A stretch of DNA of 64,000 nt from Ralstonia sp. A12 (GCF_000801955.1 NZ_JSZO01000007.1:248001-312000); one strand, 5' to 3'; positions 20,405-29,588 are shown, counted from the stretch's first letter. A program made the numbers and translations. Notes: a model not told the origin generated them from the letters alone.

Positions 20405-21619
20405 ATGACTGCTCCCGTTTCCGGACGATCCCGCCTGCCTGGCCCCATTCCTGGCTGGCTCTTGCTGCTTGGCATGCTCACCGCGGTTGGCCCGCTGTCG
20501 GTCGACATGTATCTGCCGAGCCTGCCGACCATCGCGCGCGACCTGAATACCTCGTCAGCCGCGGCGGGGCTCACGCTCACCGTCTTCCTCATCAGCCTGG
20601 CGATCGGCCAGCTCATCTACGGCCCGGCCAGCGATCGCTTTGGCCGCAAGCCGCCGCTGTATATCGGCCTGGCGCTGTACGTGGTGGCCTCAATCGGCTG
20701 CGCGTTCGCCAAGGACGCCACCATGCTGACCGTGCTTCGCGGCGTGCAGGGCTTTGGCGGTTGTGCGGGCATGGTGATCGCGCGCGCAGCCGTGCGTGAC
20801 CGCATGGATCCGGCAGGCGCCGCACAGGCGTATTCCACGCTCATGCTGGTGATGGGTGTGGCGCCGATTCTCGCGCCGATGATTGGCGGCGCCGTGCTGC
20901 AGGTGGGCTCGTGGCGGATCATCTTTGCGCTGCTGACGACCTTCGGCGTGCTGTCGCTGCTGGCGGTGCACTACCTGATGCGCGAGACGCTGGCCCCGGA
21001 AAAGGCCCGCAAGCTAGCGGTCAGCCACGTGCTGCGTGATTATTGGGAACTGCTGCGTGACCACCACTACGCCGCCTACATGTGGTGTGGCGCGGTGTTC
21101 CTGTCGGGCATGTTTGCCTACATCACCGTATCGTCGTTCGTGCTGATCGACGGGTATGGATTGTCGCCGTCGCACTATGCGTGGGTGTTCGGCGGCAACG
21201 CAGCGGGGATGATTGCGGCCTCGCGCGTGAACGTGCGGCTGGTGCGCAAATACTCGCCGGCGCGCGTGCTGCGCCGGGCGCTGTGGATTCCGGTGGTGAC
21301 CAGCGTGCTGGCGACGGCAGCCGCAGCGGCCGGGTTCACGCCGCTGCCGCTCGTGCTGGTGGCGTTGTTCTGCTACATCGCGTCGATCGGCTGCATTTCG
21401 CCCAACACGGGCGCGCTGGCGATGGCCGGGCAGGGCGCACGCGCTGGTACCGGCTCGGCGCTGATGGGTGCCATGCAGTTCGGCCTGGGCATGGTGACGG
21501 GCACGGTGGTCGCAGCCATCGGTCAGAGCGCGCTGCCGCTGCTGGGCATGATGGCGGTTTGCGCTGTCGGGGCGCTCATCCTGGGGCTGCGCGCCACGCG
21601 CGAAGAGCCCGGCGCCTGA
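20405..21619 (+). CDS. Bcr/CflA family multidrug efflux MFS transporter
   Basis: Drug:proton antiporter of the DHA1 family, 404 residues, with 12 predicted helices. The start MTAPVSGRSRLPGPIPGWLL is followed by AVGPLSVDMYLPSLPTIARD, the hallmark of Bcr/CflA pumps. The MFS loop motif YGPASDRFGRKPPLY lies between helices 2 and 3, and GFGGCAGMVIARAAVRD is the family motif in helix 5. Known relatives confer tolerance to bicyclomycin, chloramphenicol or sulfonamides; the actual substrate here is unknown. The frame is open further upstream, but no conserved residues lie there. Confidence 0.9.
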   Translation: MTAPVSGRSRLPGPIPGWLLLLGMLTAVGPLSVDMYLPSLPTIARDLNTSSAAAGLTLTVFLISLAIGQLIYGPASDRFGRKPPLYIGLALYVVASIGCAFAKDATMLTVLRGVQGFGGCAGMVIARAAVRDRMDPAGAAQAYSTLMLVMGVAPILAPMIGGAVLQVGSWRIIFALLTTFGVLSLLAVHYLMRETLAPEKARKLAVSHVLRDYWELLRDHHYAAYMWCGAVFLSGMFAYITVSSFVLIDGYGLSPSHYAWVFGGNAAGMIAASRVNVRLVRKYSPARVLRRALWIPVVTSVLATAAAAAGFTPLPLVLVALFCYIASIGCISPNTGALAMAGQGARAGTGSALMGAMQFGLGMVTGTVVAAIGQSALPLLGMMAVCAVGALILGLRATREEPGA

Positions 21620-21644
21620 TTCGCGCAATTCCCACTATGCGTCT

Positions 21645-21674
21645 ACGCCTCTTGTTCTAGAGGCGTCTTCATCC
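21645..21674 (+). terminator. Hairpin after the MFS pump gene
   Basis: Perfect 8-bp stem ACGCCTCT/AGAGGCGT (21645-21652 with 21659-21666) 25 bp after the stop. It is followed by a CT-rich rather than pure T tract, so termination strength is uncertain. Confidence 0.55.
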
Positions 21675-21687
21675 TTTCATATGACTT

Positions 21688-21821
21688 TGGCATAACATGC
21701 CAGTCACGCTGATCGTGTCCGGCGCCTATCATGAGGACGCTGGACCATGATCAGACGCGACCAAACCCTGCGCGACTAAGGGTTACTTCTTATACATAAT
21801 TTATCAACGTTTTATTAACGT
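21688..21821. promoter_or_regulatory. Candidate control region of the 5-oxoprolinase operon
   Basis: Within the 259-bp gap before pxpB, two patterns stand out. One is a dyad TGGCA-N5-TGCCA at 21688-21702. The other is a direct repeat TTATCAACGT (21801-21810) and TTATTAACGT (21812-21821), repeated every 11 bp in an AT-rich stretch. The same stretch holds TATACATAAT, which could include a -10 box. The binding protein is unknown. Confidence 0.45.
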
Positions 21822-21878
21822 ATCACTTTCGTTTTCATCCGCACGCCGTAACGCGTGCTTTCGAGACCGGGGGTTAAG

Positions 21879-22526
21879 TTGCAGTGCACGATTCACCGGC
21901 TGGGCGAACTGGCGCTGTTGTGCGAAGTGCCGCCGCCGGCGACCTTGAATTGCCAGCAGCGTATCTGGGCCATCGCCTCGCGCGCGTCCAATTGGGCGGG
22001 CGTGATTGACGTGGTGCCCGGCATGAATAACCTCACGCTCGTGTTTGGCCCGTTGGCCGACGCGCGCGTGCTCGAAACCCTGCTGCGCGAAGCATGGGAA
22101 GACAGCGAAGCACTGGTGGCCGACGGCAAGCTGGTCGACATCGAAGTCGCCTATGGCGGTGATGATGGCCCCGATCTGCGCGAGGTCGCCAAGCACACCG
22201 GCCTGACGCCGGCCGAAGTCGTGCGCCGCCACACCGCCCCTGAATACATCGTCTACTTCCTCGGTTTCCAGCCGGGCTTTGCCTATATGGGCGGCCTGGA
22301 CAAATCGCTTGCCACGCCGCGCCGCGCGGAGCCGCGCATGGCGGTGCCTGCCGGCTCGGTCGGCATTGGCGGCGAGCAGACAGGCATCTACCCGGCCGCG
22401 TCCCCCGGCGGCTGGCAGTTGCTTGGCCGCACGGATGCGGCGCTCTTCCTGCCGCAGCGCAATCCCCCCACGCTGCTGGCACCCGGAGACCGCATCCGTT
22501 TCGTTGCCTCGAAGGTGCGCGCATGA
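21879..22526 (+). CDS. pxpB: 5-oxoprolinase subunit PxpB
   Basis: One of three subunits of the prokaryotic ATP-dependent 5-oxoprolinase that opens 5-oxo-L-proline (pyroglutamate) to glutamate. It belongs to the KipI/allophanate hydrolase subunit 1 family. About 215 residues; FLGFQPGFAYMGGLD and PAGSVGIGGEQTGIYP are the family motifs. I placed the start at a TTG at 21879 behind GGGGG, because QCTIHRLGELALLCEV resembles the usual N-terminus; a GTG eight codons upstream is the alternative. The stop overlaps pxpC as ATGA. Confidence 0.9.
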   Translation: MQCTIHRLGELALLCEVPPPATLNCQQRIWAIASRASNWAGVIDVVPGMNNLTLVFGPLADARVLETLLREAWEDSEALVADGKLVDIEVAYGGDDGPDLREVAKHTGLTPAEVVRRHTAPEYIVYFLGFQPGFAYMGGLDKSLATPRRAEPRMAVPAGSVGIGGEQTGIYPAASPGGWQLLGRTDAALFLPQRNPPTLLAPGDRIRFVASKVRA

Positions 22527-23584
22527 GCCCCCGCCAATCCCAATCCGCTCAAGCCATGATCGAGATCGTGCGGGCCGGCGTGCTCGCGTCCGTGCAGGAT
22601 CTGGGCCGCACCGGCTATCGCCGCTTTGGCGTGTGCACGGCGGGTGCGCTCGACCCGCTGTCGCTATACGTGGGCAATCGCCTGGTCGGCAACCGCAGTG
22701 ATGCGGCGGGCATCGAGTTCACGCTTGGCAATGCCACGCTGCGCTTCCAGGCCAACGGCCTGATCGCACTGACGGGCGCCGATTGCCGCGCCACGCTGGA
22801 CGGCACGCCCGTGCACGCCTGGCACGCCATCCCCGTGCAGCGCGGCCAGACGCTGACCTTGCGCGTGGCCCAGGGCGGTGTGCGTGCGTACCTGTGCGTG
22901 GCCGGCGGCATCGACGTGCCGGAGATGATGGGCTCGCGTAGCACTGACCTGAAGGCCGGCTTTGGCGGCTTTGAAGGTCGCCCGCTCAAGGACGGCGACA
23001 GATTGCCCGTGTTGCCCGCCGACACCTCGCACGCCCCCGACATCAGCAAGGACGCTGTCGCCGTGAAGGCCGCGCGCTGGACGTTCGACCGCGTGCAAGG
23101 CGACACGCCCGTGATCCGTGTGCTGCCGGGCCCGGAGTACGACGACTACCTGGCTGATGCGCAGGCCGCGTTCTGGGAATCGGACTGGACGCTCACCCCC
23201 AACAGCAACCGCATGGGTTTCCGTCTGCAAGGGCCGGAACTTAAGCGCAAAAAACAGCAGAGCGGCGATCTGCTCTCGCACGGCGTGGTGCCGGGCGTGA
23301 TCCAGGTGCCGCCGTCGGGTCAGCCTATCGTGCTGATGGCCGACGCACAGACCACGGGCGGCTACCCCAAGATCGGCAGCGTGATCCTGGCGGACCAATG
23401 GCGCCTGGCGCAAATCCCGTTGGGCACGCGCATCCGCTTTGAACGCGTGACGCTGGAAGAAGCCGAAGCCGCGCGCGCTGACGTGACGCGCTATCTGCAG
23501 CAAATCGAAACCGCGCTGGATTGGCAGCGCCAGGGCATTCTGTCGACGGCGCGGCGCGCCGCCAAGACACGGCTGAGTGCCTGA
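22523..23584 (+). CDS. pxpC: 5-oxoprolinase subunit PxpC
   Basis: KipA/allophanate hydrolase subunit 2 family protein of 353 residues, formerly annotated as biotin-dependent carboxyltransferase. [37 protein letters not shown] and [20 protein letters not shown] are characteristic. Its start overlaps pxpB by four bases, and pxpA begins 19 bp after its stop. The order B-C-A is the standard 5-oxoprolinase operon. Confidence 0.94.
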   Translation: MSPRQSQSAQAMIEIVRAGVLASVQDLGRTGYRRFGVCTAGALDPLSLYVGNRLVGNRSDAAGIEFTLGNATLRFQANGLIALTGADCRATLDGTPVHAWHAIPVQRGQTLTLRVAQGGVRAYLCVAGGIDVPEMMGSRSTDLKAGFGGFEGRPLKDGDRLPVLPADTSHAPDISKDAVAVKAARWTFDRVQGDTPVIRVLPGPEYDDYLADAQAAFWESDWTLTPNSNRMGFRLQGPELKRKKQQSGDLLSHGVVPGVIQVPPSGQPIVLMADAQTTGGYPKIGSVILADQWRLAQIPLGTRIRFERVTLEEAEAARADVTRYLQQIETALDWQRQGILSTARRAAKTRLSA

Positions 23585-23603
23585 AGCATTGGAAGACAAC
23601 ATC

Positions 23604-24347
23604 ATGACGACGATTGATCTGAACGCCGACCTCGGCGAGGGCTGCGACAACGACGAGGCGCTGCTTGCGCTGGTGAGTTCCGCCAACATCGCCTGCGGCT
23701 GGCACGCTGGTGATGTCAACACGATGCGCCAGACCACCGCGTGGGCGCTGCGCGAGGGTGTGTCGATCGGCGCGCATCCGAGCTTTCCGGACCGCGAGAA
23801 CTTTGGCCGCACCGAGATGCACCTGCCGCCGGAAGAGATCTACGCCGGCGTGCTGTTCCAGATTGGCGGTTTGTCCGCTATCGTGCGTGCGCAGGGCGGC
23901 AAGCTGGCCCACGTGAAGGCACACGGCGCGCTGTACAACCAGGCCTCGCGAGACCGCCCGCTGGCGGCTGCGATCGTGCGCGCCGTGCGTGATTTCGATC
24001 CGTCGCTGGTGGTGTTCGGGCTCGCCGGCGGCGAACTGGTCAAGGCGGCGCGTGAGCTTGGCCTGCAGGCCAAGGAAGAGGTGTTTGCCGATCGCGGGTA
24101 TAACGCGGATGGCTCGCTCGTCAAACGCGGCACGCCTGGCGCGCTGATCGACGATGAAGCCGCCGCGCTCGACCAGACACTGACGATGGTGCGCGAGCAG
24201 CGCGTGAAAGCGATTGATGGCACGTGGGTTCCGATCCACGCGCAAACCGTATGTCTGCACGGCGACGGCGCACATGCGCTGGCGTTCGCGCGACGCATCC
24301 GGGAACGGCTCGGCAGCGAAGGGATCGCTGTCGGCGCCGGTGCCTGA
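23604..24347 (+). CDS. pxpA: 5-oxoprolinase subunit PxpA (LamB/YcsF family)
   Basis: Third 5-oxoprolinase subunit, 247 residues, LamB/YcsF family. The start [20 protein letters not shown], then [17 protein letters not shown] and [13 protein letters not shown], are diagnostic and contain the conserved acidic and histidine residues of the active site. The start at 23604 is favoured over an in-frame codon that overlaps pxpC. A strong terminator follows directly, before the DUF969 gene. Confidence 0.95.
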   Translation: MTTIDLNADLGEGCDNDEALLALVSSANIACGWHAGDVNTMRQTTAWALREGVSIGAHPSFPDRENFGRTEMHLPPEEIYAGVLFQIGGLSAIVRAQGGKLAHVKAHGALYNQASRDRPLAAAIVRAVRDFDPSLVVFGLAGGELVKAARELGLQAKEEVFADRGYNADGSLVKRGTPGALIDDEAAALDQTLTMVREQRVKAIDGTWVPIHAQTVCLHGDGAHALAFARRIRERLGSEGIAVGAGA

Positions 24348-24352
24348 AGCAC

Positions 24353-24382
24353 GCCCCGCACGTTCCATGCGGGGCTTTTTTT
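24353..24382 (+). terminator. Terminator between pxpA and the DUF969 gene
   Basis: 8-bp perfect stem GCCCCGCA/TGCGGGGC (24353-24360 with 24368-24375) followed by seven T. It lies within what otherwise looks like a continuous operon, so it may attenuate expression of the downstream transporter genes. Confidence 0.85.
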
Positions 24383-24406
24383 AGCAACTTGGGGGGGAAG
24401 CACCAC

Positions 24407-25132
24407 ATGAGTACGGCAGTGAATCTATGGCCGCTGATCGGGGTGGTCGTCATCATCGCGGGGTTCGTCCTGCGATTCAATCCGATGCTGGTGGTGGCTG
24501 TGGCCGCCATCGCCACCGGTTTTGCGGCATCGATGTCCATTGACCAAATCCTGACGGCGATCGGGACGGGCATCATCAAGACACGCACGTTGCCGCTGAT
24601 CATCCTGCTGCCGCTGGCGGTGGTGGGGCTGCTCGAGCGCCATGGCTTGCGTGAACACGCGCAGAACTGGATCTCGCGCATTCAATCGGCCACCGTCGGC
24701 CGTCTGCTGATCGTCTACCTCGCCGTGCGCGAGCTGACGGCTGCGGCGGGCCTGACCAGCCTCGGCGGTCATCCACAGATGGTGCGCCCGCTCCTGGCCC
24801 CGATGGCCGAAGGCGCCGCCGAAAACCGCTTCGGCAAGCTGCCGGCGCCGGTGCGTGAACGCCTGCTGGCCTTCTGCGCTGCCACCGACAACGTCGGCCT
24901 GTTCTTCGGTGAAGACATCTTCGTGGCCTTTGGCGCCATCGCGCTGATGCACACGTTCCTGCTCGGCTCGGGCATCGACGTGGAGCCGTTGCACATTGCC
25001 GTGTGGGGCATCCCGACCGCCGTTTGCGCGTTCCTGATCCACGCCGTGCGCCTCAAGCGCCTGGACGGCTGGCTGGCCCGTGAGATGGGTGCGGCTGGCA
25101 ACACCAACGCCGCTACGGCCAAGCAGGGGTAA
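24407..25132 (+). CDS. DUF969 family membrane protein (putative 5-oxoproline transporter subunit)
   Basis: Integral membrane protein of 241 residues with about six hydrophobic segments, matching DUF969. The start MSTAVNLWPLIGVVVIIAGF has a strong GGGGGGGA ribosome site. RELTAAAGLTSLGGHPQMVR and CAATDNVGLFFGEDIFVAFG are the conserved parts. DUF969 and DUF979 proteins occur together and are frequently found beside pxp genes, which suggests a two-part permease for 5-oxoproline or related acids. That function is inference from context. Confidence 0.85.
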   Translation: MSTAVNLWPLIGVVVIIAGFVLRFNPMLVVAVAAIATGFAASMSIDQILTAIGTGIIKTRTLPLIILLPLAVVGLLERHGLREHAQNWISRIQSATVGRLLIVYLAVRELTAAAGLTSLGGHPQMVRPLLAPMAEGAAENRFGKLPAPVRERLLAFCAATDNVGLFFGEDIFVAFGAIALMHTFLLGSGIDVEPLHIAVWGIPTAVCAFLIHAVRLKRLDGWLAREMGAAGNTNAATAKQG

Positions 25133-25135
25133 GCC

Positions 25136-26092
25136 ATGATTCTGTCGATCAACTATCTGTACTGGCTGGCCGGGATCATCCTGACGATCACCGCGCTAAT
25201 GACCTTTGCCGACAAGGACCACCCGCGTCGCTGGACCACGGGTCTGTTCTGGGCGATCTTCGCCGTGATCTTCCTGGTCGGTGACAAGATCCCGCCGATC
25301 GTGGTGGGCTGCGGTGCGGTGCTGATGGCGTTGCTGGCCGGCATGGGCGGCGTGACGCTCGGCAAGCATGGTGAACTGCCGGCTGAAGAGCGCAAGGCCT
25401 CCGCCAAGCGCCTGGGCAATCGCCTGTTCATCCCGGCATTGACCATTCCGCTGGTCACCGTCATTGGCAGCGTGTTCCTGAAGGACATCAAGATCGGCGG
25501 CGATCTGCTGCTCGACCCGAAGAACCAGACCTTCGTCTCGCTGGGCCTGGGCTGCATCATTTCGCTGGGTCTGGCCTGCTGGCTCACGCGTGACACGCCG
25601 GTGCAAGCCATGCGTGAATCGCGCCGCCTGACGGAGTCGCTCGGCTGGGCGCTGGTGCTGCCGCAGATGCTGGCCATGTTGGGCCTGGTGTTTGCCGATG
25701 CGGGTGTGGGCAAGGCCGTGGCACACCTGACCACCGCCTACATCAACATGGACTATCGCCTCGTCGCGGTGATCGTCTACTGCGTAGGCATGGCGCTGTT
25801 CACCGTCATCATGGGCAACGGCTTTGCGGCCTTCCCGGTCATGACGGGCGGCGTGGGGGTGCCGATCCTAGTGGGCGTGTTCCATGCCAACCCGGCAGTG
25901 ATGGCGGCCATCGGCATGTTCTCGGGCTACTGCGGCACGCTGCTGACCCCGATGGCGGCCAACTTCAACGTTGTGCCGGCTGCACTGCTGGAGCTGTCCG
26001 ATAAGAACGCTGTGATCAAAGCGCAAGTCCCGACTGCGCTACTGTTGCTTGCAGCCAATATCGTGCTGCTGTACTTCCTGATGCTGCACTAA
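25136..26092 (+). CDS. DUF979 family membrane protein (putative 5-oxoproline transporter subunit)
   Basis: Membrane protein of 318 residues with about nine hydrophobic helices, DUF979 family. Conserved regions include FLVGDKIPPIVVGCGAVLMA and GNGFAAFPVMTGGVGVPILV, the latter with glycine/proline-rich discontinuous segments reminiscent of ion-coupled transporters. It starts 3 bp after the DUF969 stop, so the two are surely co-expressed. No enzyme motif was seen. Confidence 0.85.
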   Translation: MILSINYLYWLAGIILTITALMTFADKDHPRRWTTGLFWAIFAVIFLVGDKIPPIVVGCGAVLMALLAGMGGVTLGKHGELPAEERKASAKRLGNRLFIPALTIPLVTVIGSVFLKDIKIGGDLLLDPKNQTFVSLGLGCIISLGLACWLTRDTPVQAMRESRRLTESLGWALVLPQMLAMLGLVFADAGVGKAVAHLTTAYINMDYRLVAVIVYCVGMALFTVIMGNGFAAFPVMTGGVGVPILVGVFHANPAVMAAIGMFSGYCGTLLTPMAANFNVVPAALLELSDKNAVIKAQVPTALLLLAANIVLLYFLMLH

Positions 26093-26234
26093 TCGTGTCT
26101 AATGCATCGCGTGCGGTGTGCGTCACGCCGGTGAAATACAACCGGCGTACGCCGCCAGACGTGATCGCCGCCCGAGGGGGTAAGCAGGGTGTGCGGTCGT
26201 TGACCTCGCATCGTGCTCTTCTCCGGGGGGATTC

Positions 26235-27269
26235 ATGAGCAGCCAGATGACGAGCGGCCGGCCCAAGTCGGGACGCCGCTTCCTTTGTGTTCTTGCAACC
26301 AGCGCCCTGTCGCTGATCTCGCTGACGTCTGTTACGCAGGCGCACGCTGAAACATTCCGCGTGGCCACACCGTATCCGGCCGTCAATTTCCATACGCAAA
26401 ACCTGCAGGCCTTCGCCAGCGCCGTGAACACGGCCACCAACGGCAGTCTCAAGTTCGAGGTGTCGCCGAATGGCACGTTGCTCAAGCCGGCCGCGATCTT
26501 CGACGGCGTGAAAGACGGCAAAGCCGAGGCGGGCGAGGTGATGCTCTCGACACTGGCCCAGCGCGATCCGCTGTTCGGTGTGGATTCGATTCCCTTCGTG
26601 GTTTCGGGCTACAACGACGCACGCCTGCTGTGGGACGCCTCGCGCAGCCGCATCGAAGCCCTGATGAAGGCCAACGGCCTGCGTCTGCTGTACGCCGTGC
26701 CCTGGCCGCCGCAGAACCTGTATTCCGAAACACCGATTGCCCGTTTGTCCGACCTGAAAGGCCATCGTTTGCGCACGTACAACGCCGCGCAAAAGCGCAT
26801 CGCCGAGTTGTACGGTGCGCAGGCTGTGCAGGTAGAGGCTGCCGACCTGGCTGCCGCCATCAGCGCCGGGCGCATCGACACCATGGTCACCTCGCCGTCA
26901 ACCGGCCTGGAAACCAAGGCCGGCCAGCGCCTGACCTACTACTACAAGGTCAACGCCTGGATTCCGAAGAACGCCGTGTTCGTCAATGAAGCGCGCTTTG
27001 CCAAGCTGCCGCCCGCCACCCAGCAGACCGTGCTGAAACTGGCCAAGGACTACGAGGCACGCGGTTGGGATTCGAGCCGTCAGACCTACGAGCGCGATGA
27101 GGCCGAGCTTGCCAAGAGCGGTGTACGCGTGCTCAATCCCGACGTGAACCTGCAGGGCGACATGCGCCGCCTGGGCGAGCGTCTGACGCGTGAATGGCTG
27201 CACACGGCGGGCACGGAAGAAGTCGACATCCTGCTGACCTTCGAGAACAAGCGCAGCAAGGCGAACTAA
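26235..27269 (+). CDS. TRAP-type (DctP) periplasmic binding protein without its own permease
   Basis: Solute-binding protein of the TRAP DctP family, 344 residues. A signal peptide is present (about residues 1-38, with a basic start and hydrophobic core FLCVLATSALSLISL, cleaved near QAHA-ET). The mature part begins TFRVATPYPAVNFHTQNLQA. DLKGHRLRTYN carries the conserved arginine that usually binds a substrate carboxylate. No DctQ or DctM membrane gene is adjacent. Its neighbours are DUF969/DUF979 upstream (143 bp) and pyroglutamyl peptidase downstream. This suggests an oxoproline-like carboxylate ligand, or use of the DUF969/979 pair as partner; both are hypotheses. Confidence 0.85.
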   Translation: MSSQMTSGRPKSGRRFLCVLATSALSLISLTSVTQAHAETFRVATPYPAVNFHTQNLQAFASAVNTATNGSLKFEVSPNGTLLKPAAIFDGVKDGKAEAGEVMLSTLAQRDPLFGVDSIPFVVSGYNDARLLWDASRSRIEALMKANGLRLLYAVPWPPQNLYSETPIARLSDLKGHRLRTYNAAQKRIAELYGAQAVQVEAADLAAAISAGRIDTMVTSPSTGLETKAGQRLTYYYKVNAWIPKNAVFVNEARFAKLPPATQQTVLKLAKDYEARGWDSSRQTYERDEAELAKSGVRVLNPDVNLQGDMRRLGERLTREWLHTAGTEEVDILLTFENKRSKAN

Positions 27270-27347
27270 CGCCAGCGCGCACTTGGGCATGATGTTCGAC
27301 GGACGTTTATCATCGTTTTTGTCTTACGTAGCAAGCAGGAGAACGTC

Positions 27348-27995
27348 ATGCCTACCGTCCTCGTCACCGGTTTTGATCCGTTCGAGAACGAGCCCCTCAA
27401 CCCGTCGTGGGAAGCCGTGCGCACGCTCGACGGTCAGGGGATCGCCGGCGCCGAGATCATCGCGCGCCAGTTGCCGACCATCTTCGGCGAATCCAACAAG
27501 GTGCTCGGCAAGCTGCTGCAGACGCTGCAGCCGGATGTGGTGATCGCCGTGGGGCAGGCCGGCGGCCGCTCCGAAATGGCCATCGAGCGCATCGCCATCA
27601 ACGTGGACGACGCGCGCATTGCGGACAACGCCGGCAAGCAGCCCATCGATATCGCCATTGCGAGCGACGGGCCGGCTGCGTATTTTTCAACGCTGCCGAT
27701 CAAGGCCATCGTGCGCGAACTGCGTGCGGGCGGTGTTCCCGCCGCGATCTCGCAGACGGCGGGGACCTTCGTCTGCAACCACGTCTTCTATGGGCTGATG
27801 CACGCCATCGCCCGTCACAAGCTGCCCACACGCGCCGGCTTTATCCACATCCCGTATCTGCCGTCGCAGGCGGCCAAGCATCCGGGGCAGCCGAGCATGG
27901 CACACGACACCATCGTCGCCGGGCTGCGCATTGCCATCGAGACGACGCTGCGCACGCTGCACGACGTACGCGAAACGGGCGGCCAACTGCACTAG
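27348..27995 (+). CDS. pcp: Pyroglutamyl-peptidase I
   Basis: Cysteine peptidase (family C15) that removes N-terminal pyroglutamate from peptides, releasing 5-oxoproline. The protein has 215 residues. The catalytic triad is visible as Glu80 (in SEMAIERIAIN), Cys143 (in TAGTFVCNHVFY) and His167 (in GFIHIPYLP). The N-terminal MPTVLVTGFDPFENEPLNPS is typical. Its position after the PxpBCA and transporter genes fits a pathway that frees 5-oxoproline from peptides and then converts it to glutamate. Confidence 0.96.
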   Translation: MPTVLVTGFDPFENEPLNPSWEAVRTLDGQGIAGAEIIARQLPTIFGESNKVLGKLLQTLQPDVVIAVGQAGGRSEMAIERIAINVDDARIADNAGKQPIDIAIASDGPAAYFSTLPIKAIVRELRAGGVPAAISQTAGTFVCNHVFYGLMHAIARHKLPTRAGFIHIPYLPSQAAKHPGQPSMAHDTIVAGLRIAIETTLRTLHDVRETGGQLH

Positions 27996-28035
27996 GCAGC
28001 CGCCGCCCGTTTGGGGTGGTGGCGCGCACGCCGGA

Positions 28036-28773
28036 TCAGTCGGTCAGGCGCGTGTGGCGTTGCAGTTCGATGCGTACTGAAGTGCCTGGGGCGACATAGC
28101 CCGAGGTGACGGGCGCGGTGTCATCCATTGTGCGGTAGCTCTCGATCGCCGCCGGCGCATCGTAGGTCTCGGCAACCGGTCGAGCGGGCGCAACAGGCGC
28201 TGCCGTGCGGCCGGTTGCGCGAGCAAGCGTACGCGACTTGGTGGCGGTCTCTGGCAATGTCGAGAGGGCCGGTGTGCGAACAACTTCCGTCTCCGGCTTG
28301 GCCACGACGGTGATGTTCGGTTGGCCCGCGTGGCTCGGTGCGGTTTCGATTTCGGTCTTGGCCGGCGTGGCATCAATCCCGCTCGATGCTTCACCGGCAG
28401 CGACGGCTGGTGCCGTGTCTGGTGCAAGCAGTTCTGCCGGCGCGCTTGGCGTGGGCGCTTGCGAGATTGCAGCGTACTGCGCCGGGTCGATGTGGGGGAG
28501 CGGCGGCTGGCGCTTGCCAGTATGCGAGCCGATCAGCGCGGCCGCCGCCGTGCATGCCACCCCGATCGCGACGATTGTCAAACGCTGGCGCCATCGCGCG
28601 CGCAGCACCTGATGCTCGGTTGCGGCGGTCGCCAGCCGCACGTCGTTCTCTACGCGGGCCAGGGTGGAGTGGATCGCACGGACAGCATCGCGCGGCGTGC
28701 CGAAGGGCGGGGGCACGCGCACAAAACCTGGTAGGCCCAGGTCGCCACTGATGGTGAAGTTGAGAGAGTCCAC
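28036..28773 (-). CDS. Hypothetical single-pass membrane protein, Pro/Ala-rich
   Basis: Unrecognised protein of 245 residues. One hydrophobic helix lies at about residues 65-82 (LTIVAIGVACTAAAALIG), preceded by an Arg-rich stretch, so the N-terminal 60 residues are likely cytosolic. The part beyond the helix is rich in Pro, Ala, Thr and Val and looks disordered or wall-spanning. The last 25 residues (TSGYVAPGTSVRIELQRHTR) look folded. Coding is supported by third-position GC and by the lack of a better frame. Its neighbour on the same strand is a secreted DUF2968 protein (downstream side). Confidence 0.6.
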   Translation of the reverse strand: MDSLNFTISGDLGLPGFVRVPPPFGTPRDAVRAIHSTLARVENDVRLATAATEHQVLRARWRQRLTIVAIGVACTAAAALIGSHTGKRQPPLPHIDPAQYAAISQAPTPSAPAELLAPDTAPAVAAGEASSGIDATPAKTEIETAPSHAGQPNITVVAKPETEVVRTPALSTLPETATKSRTLARATGRTAAPVAPARPVAETYDAPAAIESYRTMDDTAPVTSGYVAPGTSVRIELQRHTRLTD

Positions 28774-28955
28774 GTCCGTCTCCGCTGATGGCCGCAGCAG
28801 GCGCGTGGCCGCTTGCGGGAACAGTCGACATGCTAAGAGCCTGTCAGGAGGCGGTCGATCAGACTTATCCTAAATCTGTTGCGTACTGTGTCGGCGACGG
28901 GGCGACCGCCAGCCTGCGGCATGTGCACCACAGGCTAGGGAACGGGGTGGGAGTC

Positions 28956-29588
28956 TTACTGAGCAGGCGCCCAGGCCGGGTCGTTGAGCTGCTTTTCCAG
29001 CAGACGGATCTGCTGTTGCAGCGAGTCAACCTGTGCCTTGTAGGCGCGGCGCTCGACGTCCAGCGCCTGGGTTTGCTGGCGCACCGTCTGCTGTTCTTCC
29101 AGCATCTTCTGGCGCTGCGCCTGCATGATGCGCACTTCCTGGCCGAGCGAGGCGGCGCGCTGCTCGGCGGCCTGGGCTTCGCGCTCGAGCTGGGCTTTCT
29201 GGCCGGCGGTGACGGCGCGGCGCAGGTCATCTTCAGCCCAGACACGGGTCTGGCGGGCCAGCGTGTCATACGCGCCTTCAGCCGGTGCCACTGACGCGAA
29301 CTTGTACACGCGCCACAATTCTTTGCGATACGACAGCGCGACGTAGGCGGTGGTGTCTTCGTTGACCAGCAGCAGGCTCGTGCCGTAGTCGCCGTTGTAG
29401 GTGGTGCGCAGTTCTGTCAGGCGCTTCTGCGCCAGCAACTGCTGCAGCTCGGCCACGGTGCCGGCAGAGGCAGCTGTGGCGGCGGCCGGCGCTTGCGGTG
29501 CTGCAGTTTGGGCATGCGCCAATCCGGTGCCCGCAACGGCAGTTGCGGCAGCAAACATGAGAACGGTTCGGCGGAAGACGAGAGACAT
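28956..29588 (-). CDS. DUF2968 family exported coiled-coil protein
   Basis: Protein of 210 residues with a Sec signal peptide (MSLVFRRTVLMFAAATAVAG, cleavage after AHA near residue 26). A short globular part (GTVAELQQLLAQKRLTELRT to LSYRKELWRVYKFA) matches DUF2968. A long Gln/Glu/Ala-rich heptad region from about residue 120 to 200 should form a coiled coil. DUF2968 proteins are found in Burkholderia and Ralstonia and have no assigned role. The location is probably the periplasm. Confidence 0.75.
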   Translation of the reverse strand: MSLVFRRTVLMFAAATAVAGTGLAHAQTAAPQAPAAATAASAGTVAELQQLLAQKRLTELRTTYNGDYGTSLLLVNEDTTAYVALSYRKELWRVYKFASVAPAEGAYDTLARQTRVWAEDDLRRAVTAGQKAQLEREAQAAEQRAASLGQEVRIMQAQRQKMLEEQQTVRQQTQALDVERRAYKAQVDSLQQQIRLLEKQLNDPAWAPAQ

